DNA of 64,000 nt from Chloroflexota bacterium (GTDB taxonomy: Bacteria; Chloroflexota; Anaerolineae; 4572-78; J111): contig BOKF01000036.1 in the NCBI GenBank assembly GCA_016860845.1, forward strand, positions 24,700 through 88,699, given 5' to 3'. Below, piece by piece: positions 58,849 through 64,000 of the stretch (position 1 is its first letter; each line of letters opens with the position of its first letter). The notes beneath the pieces were generated by a model. The model was not told the DNA's origin and made no database searches. It was given only the letters and a program-made list of their open reading frames with translations. Made by a program: the position numbers and the translations under genes.

Positions 58849-61629
58849 TTAACGCTGCTTCTTGCCCAAGTAACTTCCTACTGCTACGATAACTCCCAAG
58901 ATTAACAACACTCTCCCGCTTATAGAAGTCCATTTGTCAGAAAAAGCTTCTCGTGCACCTGTTTCTGGCAAAAAGGTTACCGGAAAAACAGTAGCAGTGA
59001 CCTGAGGCACATAGGCGATAGGTGTAGCCGGGGGGGGAATTGGGGTGGAGGTAGGGGGCGGATTATCAGGTGTTTTGGTTGGGGTAGGCATAGGGGTACG
59101 GGAAGGTGTAGGCGTGACCGTAGGGAATTCCTCGGGCTGAGTACTTACCAGGGCCTTGGCGCTGCAAATTGGCAAAATTGTTCCGTCACTAAGTTCACCC
59201 CCTGAACCAATCGCCTCGCTACTAATATCGGTGACGGAGGGTGGCAGATCATCCCTGACTCTAAACCTGATCGTCAGGCTAAGTGCAGCCCCAGGCTCTA
59301 TATCTCCCAACATATCAGTTAAATCATTCCAGTCGAGCTGTCCCGGGCTGATATTATCAACTCCAGGAGTGGCCTCCCGAAAGATTAAGTGCACGGGATT
59401 AAAGGTGTAGCGCAAGGGAAAACGGGTAATGGGGACGCTGCTGGTATTGGTGATAGTCAGGTTGAAAGTAACCGGCTCCCCATTGGAAGCAATGCCATCC
59501 GCTGGATCGGTCAGAGTTTGGGTAATTCGATAGAGCGGCGGTTGAGCCTGTCTGGCGGTGAAGATGGCGACCGAATCTTCAAGGGTCAGTTCATCGGAGC
59601 GCACATCGGCTTTATTAACAATATCTATGCCATCTTGACGGATCGTTACCTGGAATGTAAAGACCCCCGTTCCCAAGGCGCCAATGAGGCCCAAATTGTA
59701 GCCCCCTTCATCCAAGGCAAAAGGAGTACCGCTGATATTATCTGGAAAAGGGCCGCCATTTAACAGGGTGGTATGGGGGAGATAAGAAACGGACGGGGGC
59801 AGGTCATCAACGATAACCACGTTATTAATGGGCCTGACCGTTTGATTGAAATATTGCAATTTAAACAGAATAGTATCGCCGATATTGACCGTGCCGTTAC
59901 AGTCAACATCATCACTCACCCGAAAGGTTTTCTGAAGGAGCAACGAAGGCAGTGGCACAATTCCGGTACCGGCGTCAATAGAAGGGAGAGCGGGTGAGGC
60001 GTCTTGCCGTTGTCCCCACACAGTTGCAAAGGGCGTGTTATCGGCAGTAAAAAGAAATGCGCCGGTCAAGTTGTGGTCAACATCGGTGATGGATTGTTCC
60101 TCTAAAGCACTCACCGCAAAAGCTCTGTCTTCGGTTGGGTCGAAGCCATCATTATCGTAATCCACAAAGATCGTGGTGTCCCTGGCTGCGGTCACGTATA
60201 CCGGCGACTCATCCCCGTCAGGCGGGACATTCACATTGCCCAGCCCCAGCCCGACCAGAGACTGCGTATCCAGGCGGTTGAATGGCAGCACAGCATACCC
60301 CCAGTCCTGCGTGTCCTGTTCATCAAACGCCGCCAGAACGTAAAAAGAGTGATCCTGAGCTGTAGCAGTGAAGCGTATTCCGGTCGCCGAGCTGAGACCT
60401 GCCGGTGGATATTTGATCGTGGTATTGCCGGTGATGACTATTGTGGTGGGAGCAGCAATAGATGTTTCAACCCTGACCGCTAGATTATCCGGATTAGGGT
60501 TGTAAAGCCAAAAATCTCCATCTGAGCTGCGCGGACTGAGATAATCGTTTGTCAATTGATCCACCGGCACCATCGTAAAGCCGCGCATCTCATAACGGCT
60601 TTGAGGATTAGCGGCGACAACGTGAACTTGGACCGGGGCCGAGGATTTGACTGTTGCCCCAACCAAGACGCTTTCCGGGCCAATCCCTACCTCAGTGCCT
60701 AACTTGGCCCACTGCTCACCCTCGTTGAGTATCTTTGTCTCCTCAAAGATACCATCGGCATTAAGATCAAGCTGAACTTCTGTATTATCTTCAGCCGCCT
60801 GGACATTAAGGCCGACCACTTCGAAGCCCGGCCGTTGATTAGGCCCAGTGCCGGCCAAATTCTCGCCAATGGGAATCTGATACAATGTCCCCCAGCGATT
60901 GGTCGGATACAATTCCCAGGCATCAGTAAATAAGGGGCCAGGGCCAGGCGGGGCCGTCCAAAAGGTTATGCTCACGGCAACCGCCCCGCCTTCCGAGGTT
61001 AAAACATCACCCCCATCGGCACAGAACACTCTAGTAACGCCGCAACTAAACGTGGGGTCACGCGGCAATTCTACAGTATTACGGAGCGTGATAACATCAT
61101 CATTAGGAAGCGCAGCACTGGCCAGGAGGTCTCTGGTAAAGCCGGGCGGGATACCATTAGCCGGATTATCGTCACCCCAAATCTCGGTACTGGACTGGGT
61201 GGGTTGGGTAAGATTGGCTTCCAGGCCGTCTTCCCAATGATCGTAGAAAATAAGGCTGCCTTCTCGATCAACGGCGATGGAAATAACCATAACAATTGGG
61301 TTATTGAGCAAAGAGGGCGGGCGCGGGGGTGGACTGGTATCTGAGAGGCCTACCTCAAACTGATCGTCAAGGAGATCGGCCGCAAAGGGAATAAAGAAGG
61401 TAAAATTATCAATTCTTCCCCCGGTTGAATTAACCAGGGCAATCGGAATAGAATTAGCCGTTATGTTGTTGACATTTCTGGCATTATCATTCGTTGTAAC
61501 AAGGGGCAAATATATTTGGTGGTCCGGTTTAGAGTCAGGATCGTCGGCATTGGTTTGACCAAATAGCCAAAAGCTGCATATCCCTCCCAAGATAGCAGCC
61601 CCCAAGGCCAGACGAATATATTTTTCCAT
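58849..61629 (-). CDS. sortase-anchored surface protein, paralogue of the 55483 product (LPETG)
   Basis: 926 residues from ATG 61629 (GAGG upstream; the frame opens at 61641). A signal peptide (about 1-27) is followed by IYLPLVTT (39-46), the conserved region with LIFYDHWEDGLEANLTQP, TDAWELYPTNRWGTLYQIPI, NDYLSPRSSDGDFWLYNPNP, DWGYAVLPFNRL and TVWGQRQDASPALPSIDAGT, then DUF11-like repeats (GDTILFKLQYFNQTVRPINN; GEPVTFNLTITNTSSVPITR), a Pro/Thr linker and the sorting signal LPETG at 887-891, membrane helix and GKKQR. Local duplication with the 55483 gene is evident, with substantial divergence. Likely substrate of the 43804 sortase. Confidence 0.88.
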   Translation of the reverse strand: MEKYIRLALGAAILGGICSFWLFGQTNADDPDSKPDHQIYLPLVTTNDNARNVNNITANSIPIALVNSTGGRIDNFTFFIPFAADLLDDQFEVGLSDTSPPPRPPSLLNNPIVMVISIAVDREGSLIFYDHWEDGLEANLTQPTQSSTEIWGDDNPANGIPPGFTRDLLASAALPNDDVITLRNTVELPRDPTFSCGVTRVFCADGGDVLTSEGGAVAVSITFWTAPPGPGPLFTDAWELYPTNRWGTLYQIPIGENLAGTGPNQRPGFEVVGLNVQAAEDNTEVQLDLNADGIFEETKILNEGEQWAKLGTEVGIGPESVLVGATVKSSAPVQVHVVAANPQSRYEMRGFTMVPVDQLTNDYLSPRSSDGDFWLYNPNPDNLAVRVETSIAAPTTIVITGNTTIKYPPAGLSSATGIRFTATAQDHSFYVLAAFDEQDTQDWGYAVLPFNRLDTQSLVGLGLGNVNVPPDGDESPVYVTAARDTTIFVDYDNDGFDPTEDRAFAVSALEEQSITDVDHNLTGAFLFTADNTPFATVWGQRQDASPALPSIDAGTGIVPLPSLLLQKTFRVSDDVDCNGTVNIGDTILFKLQYFNQTVRPINNVVIVDDLPPSVSYLPHTTLLNGGPFPDNISGTPFALDEGGYNLGLIGALGTGVFTFQVTIRQDGIDIVNKADVRSDELTLEDSVAIFTARQAQPPLYRITQTLTDPADGIASNGEPVTFNLTITNTSSVPITRFPLRYTFNPVHLIFREATPGVDNISPGQLDWNDLTDMLGDIEPGAALSLTIRFRVRDDLPPSVTDISSEAIGSGGELSDGTILPICSAKALVSTQPEEFPTVTPTPSRTPMPTPTKTPDNPPPTSTPIPPPATPIAYVPQVTATVFPVTFLPETGAREAFSDKWTSISGRVLLILGVIVAVGSYLGKKQR

Positions 61630-61830
61630 GATACGCCTCATTCATTTCGGCCGTTGCACCCACAGCCTTACTGTTGAGGGCTTAAAAAACACACCTCGTT
61701 AAATTAAGCCTGCTGAACAACCTGTTTTTCTGTAAAGATTACGTAAATATCCCCCTCTATAGTATAAAGATTTTTCTTAAACGATAGTATGGTCATTTGG
61801 TACCAACATGCCGCCCCGTCAGATTTGTGG

Positions 61831-61836
61831 TAAAAT
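61831..61836 (+). promoter_or_regulatory. candidate -10 close to the uvrC start
   Basis: TAAAAT ends only 9 bases before the uvrC ATG, and no Shine-Dalgarno is present, so the uvrC transcript may be leaderless. Confidence 0.35.
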
Positions 61837-61845
61837 ATCCCCGCT

Positions 61846-63714
61846 ATGATCTCAGACGCAATCGAACAAATCCTAAAAAATCTACCGGGCAAGCCAGGTG
61901 TTTACCTGCATAAAAATGTGCAGGGTAAAGTCATTTATGTGGGCAAGGCGGTCAACTTAAAAAACCGGGTCCGTTCCTATTTCCATAAAGCGGCCAGTTT
62001 CAACAGCCCTAAAACGCGGCGGCTGGTGGAAGAGATTGCCGATATTGAATTTATCGTAGCCGAAAGCGAATTGGAAGCGCTGTTGCTGGAAAACACGCTC
62101 ATAAAAAAACACCAGCCGCGCTATAATGTCCGGCTCAAGGACGACAAGCGCTATCCTTATATCAAAGTTCACTGGCAAGACCCCTTTCCGCGAGTTACCA
62201 CCACGCGCCGCCTGCTGAATGATGGCGCGCGCTATTTTGGGCCGTACACGGCCGCCTGGGCCGCTTATCAAACTCTCGATCTGGTGCGGAAAATCTTTCC
62301 GTATTTGACCTGCACTCGAGATATTGACGGCAAAGACGAGCGGGCCTGTCTCTACTATCATATTGGCCGCTGCGCCGCGCCCTGCATTGGCGCAGTCAAT
62401 CAGGCCGAATATCGCCAGATCATTGATAATTTGTGTGACTTTTTGGGCGGCAACACGGAGCCGGTTGTGCTGGAGCTGCGCCGCCAGATGGAAGCAGCCT
62501 CAGAGGCGCTGGATTTTGAGCGGGCGGCTCAACTGCGGGACCAAATCCGAGCGATTGACCAGATTGTGGAAAAACAGAAGGTTGTAAACGCCGATACCCT
62601 TGATGAGGATGTTATCGCCTTTGCCCGGGCCAATGGCGATGCCTGTGTGCAAATATTCTTTATCCGGGGAGGCAAATTAGTAGGACGAGATTACTTTATC
62701 TTGGAAGGTGCTGCCGACGAGGCCAATGCCGAACTTATGACCTCGTTCCTGAAACAATTTTATGATCAGGCGACCACCATTCCCCCGGAAATTTTGCTAC
62801 CGGAAGAAGTGGATGAATTAATGATAATCCGCGACTGGCTAAAAAGCAAGCGCGGCGCCGAAGTTACCCTTAAAATTCCCCATCAAGGCCAGCAGAAAGA
62901 ACTCTTAGAAATGGTGGCCCAAAATGCCGCCGAAACCCTGGCCCACCTGCGCGCTCGCTGGGCCGCCGACGAGAGCAAGCAAACCGAGGGGTTGGCCGAG
63001 CTGCAGCAGGCCCTCGATCTGCCGGAGCCGCCCCTGCGCATCGAGTGCTACGACATCAGCACCTTGCAGGGGACCAACACCGTCGGCTCGATGGTGGTCT
63101 TTAACAAGGGTGTGCCGCGCAAAAGCGATTATCGCCGCTTTAAGATTCAAAACGTCAAGGGCCAGGACGATTTTGCCAGCATGCAGGAGATGCTGCGCCG
63201 CCGCTTCAAACGCATGGCCGACGACGGCTATCGCACCCGGAAGCTCGAAGGCGGCGAATTGACCGAAGATGAAAACTCCTGGGGTCTCATCCCCGATTTA
63301 ATCATTATTGACGGCGGCAAGGGTCAACTTAATGCTGCCCTGGAAGTGCTGAACGAGTTTGAACTGCGCGATGCCGTAGCCATCATCGGACTGGCCAAAC
63401 GCGAGGAGGAAATCTTTTTGCCGGGTATTTCCGACCCGGTCATTTTGCCGCGTAATTCTCAGGCGCTTTTCTTAATCCAGCGTGTTCGAGATGAGGCCCA
63501 CCGCTTTGGCCTGACCTATCACCGCCAGTTGCGCGGTAAGAGCGCCGTTCACTCTGGCCTCGACGAGATTGACGGCATCGGCCCCAAACGCCGCAAAGCA
63601 TTGCTCAAAAAGTTTGGCTCGCTCGAAGCCATTCGCCAGGCCAGCGTGGAGGAGCTGCTAACCGTGCCGGGAATGACTCGCTCCGTGGCCGAGAAATTGA
63701 AAGAGGATCTATAA
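61846..63714 (+). CDS. uvrC: excinuclease ABC subunit C
   Basis: 622 residues, normal length. The N-terminal GIY-YIG nuclease (GKPGVYLHKNVQGKVIYVGK) makes the 3' incision, followed by a Cys-rich segment (CLYYHIGRCAAPCIG), the UVR motif (ALDFERAAQLRDQIRAIDQI) that contacts UvrB, the RNase H-like nuclease domain (RIECYDISTLQGTNTVGSMV, LIIIDGGKGQLNAALEV) for the 5' incision, and C-terminal helix-hairpin-helix (SGLDEIDGIGPKRRKALLKK, VPGMTRSVAEKL). It performs dual incision in nucleotide excision repair. It diverges from the surface-protein locus and no Shine-Dalgarno is seen. Confidence 0.97.
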   Translation: MISDAIEQILKNLPGKPGVYLHKNVQGKVIYVGKAVNLKNRVRSYFHKAASFNSPKTRRLVEEIADIEFIVAESELEALLLENTLIKKHQPRYNVRLKDDKRYPYIKVHWQDPFPRVTTTRRLLNDGARYFGPYTAAWAAYQTLDLVRKIFPYLTCTRDIDGKDERACLYYHIGRCAAPCIGAVNQAEYRQIIDNLCDFLGGNTEPVVLELRRQMEAASEALDFERAAQLRDQIRAIDQIVEKQKVVNADTLDEDVIAFARANGDACVQIFFIRGGKLVGRDYFILEGAADEANAELMTSFLKQFYDQATTIPPEILLPEEVDELMIIRDWLKSKRGAEVTLKIPHQGQQKELLEMVAQNAAETLAHLRARWAADESKQTEGLAELQQALDLPEPPLRIECYDISTLQGTNTVGSMVVFNKGVPRKSDYRRFKIQNVKGQDDFASMQEMLRRRFKRMADDGYRTRKLEGGELTEDENSWGLIPDLIIIDGGKGQLNAALEVLNEFELRDAVAIIGLAKREEEIFLPGISDPVILPRNSQALFLIQRVRDEAHRFGLTYHRQLRGKSAVHSGLDEIDGIGPKRRKALLKKFGSLEAIRQASVEELLTVPGMTRSVAEKLKEDL

Positions 63715-63725
63715 AATTTTTAGGC

Positions 63726-63752
63726 GTAGGGGCGAAGGCCTTGCGCCCCTAC
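63726..63752. repeat. palindromic element after uvrC
   Basis: GTAGGGGCG (63726-63734) / CGCCCCTAC (63744-63752) with AAGGCCTTG between, a nearly perfect 27-base palindrome. It lies 12 bases after the uvrC stop and lacks a T tract, so it looks like a dispersed palindrome that may also slow transcription. Confidence 0.6.
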
Positions 63753-63831
63753 TGAAGATACCTGAAATCTAGGACAGGTCCACCTACAGCAGGCCATTGC
63801 CAAGCATCGGCGAGTGTGGTAAGATAGAAGC

Positions 63832-63866
63832 AAGGTAACAGGTAACAGGGTAGTAGGTAGAGGTAG
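63832..63866. repeat. heptad tandem repeat GGTAACA
   Basis: GGTAACA twice in tandem (63834-63847) followed by GGGTAGTAGGTAGAGGTAGC, degenerate words of the same type. Confidence 0.6.
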
Positions 63867-63918
63867 CACAAGAATAAGGCAGTTCCAAGATTTAAATCAT
63901 CCAATTGTTCTCACCGGC

Positions 63919-63990
63919 TTGATGCGTGATACGTGATGCGTAAGAAATCTTGCCTGGATACCATCACGCATCACGCATTACGTATCACGG
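63919..63990. repeat. long heptad inverted repeat (GATGCGT family)
   Basis: Left arm of GATGCGT, GATACGT, GATGCGT (about 63921-63941); right arm of CATCACG, CATCACG, CATTACG, TATCACG (about 63962-63989). Both arms are in 7-bp register and complementary. The 63715-64000 stretch contains no gene that I can see. Confidence 0.75.
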
Positions 63991-64000
63991 ACTTTGGATA

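Noticed and set aside
63832..63990. possible CRISPR-like repeat array
   Set aside because: Units are 7 bp, degenerate and without spacers; the layout is a tandem/palindromic repeat.

Overview
The window looks like a chromosomal segment of a member of the Chloroflexota, probably Anaerolineae-like or a related filamentous group; this is inferred from gene content, with no rRNA present. Pointers are: a DnaJ/HspR-like pair; a MurF-Alr fusion; two sortases with LPETG/FPETG-tagged surface proteins; several secreted proteins carrying a YLPL-type terminal motif; EAD-like and Uma2-family accessory genes; and a sulfide:quinone oxidoreductase cluster. The genetic code appears standard. No phage, transposase, CRISPR array or replication origin was seen.

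Left part (1-20 kb): partial bactofilin, lspA and an HD-domain gene on the minus strand; a Met/Gly-rich secreted protein followed by a two-component system whose sensor loop carries the same kind of Met/Gly-rich sequence (candidate metal or envelope-stress module); a formylglycine-generating-enzyme-like protein; a glycoside-hydrolase/amidase fusion; an NfeD-like/flotillin membrane-microdomain pair and a frameshifted ion channel; then sortase, murJ, HspR-like regulator, DnaJ, a LysM protein with a Cys/Tyr/Gly-rich tail, and a DUF2877 (AllH-like) gene.

Middle (19-43.5 kb): a DUF3048 lipoprotein diverging from a methyltetrahydrofolate methyltransferase-like gene; small membrane, TPR and Uma2 genes; a beta-propeller lipoprotein; a GlcD-type FAD dehydrogenase; a Uma2 gene broken by one in-frame TGA; a possible transcription unit of two histidine kinases, a CheY-like receiver and the murF-alr fusion; a TrmO-chorismate mutase fusion; tRNA-Leu/Glu/His; an ABC export or lipoprotein-release system; and a sulfur unit (SQR, DUF1641, DsrC/TusE-like, DsrE2-like) next to a PocR-domain regulator whose upstream region carries twin CRP/FNR-like palindromes flanked by mirrored 9-bp repeats.

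Right part (43.5-64 kb): a surface locus of about 18 kb: a second sortase, a gingipain-type C25 peptidase, a 2117-residue DUF11/SdrD_B repeat protein, and three proteins with LPETG/FPETG sorting signals. The giant protein and two of the anchored proteins share an N-terminal region marked by a YYDxWED motif that I do not recognise as a named domain. uvrC closes the window.

A recurring feature is short intergenic tandem words, mostly of 7 bp, often arranged as inverted repeats. They resemble the heptanucleotide STRRs known from filamentous cyanobacteria. A related 8-bp word appears to have entered two neighbouring coding sequences in frame.
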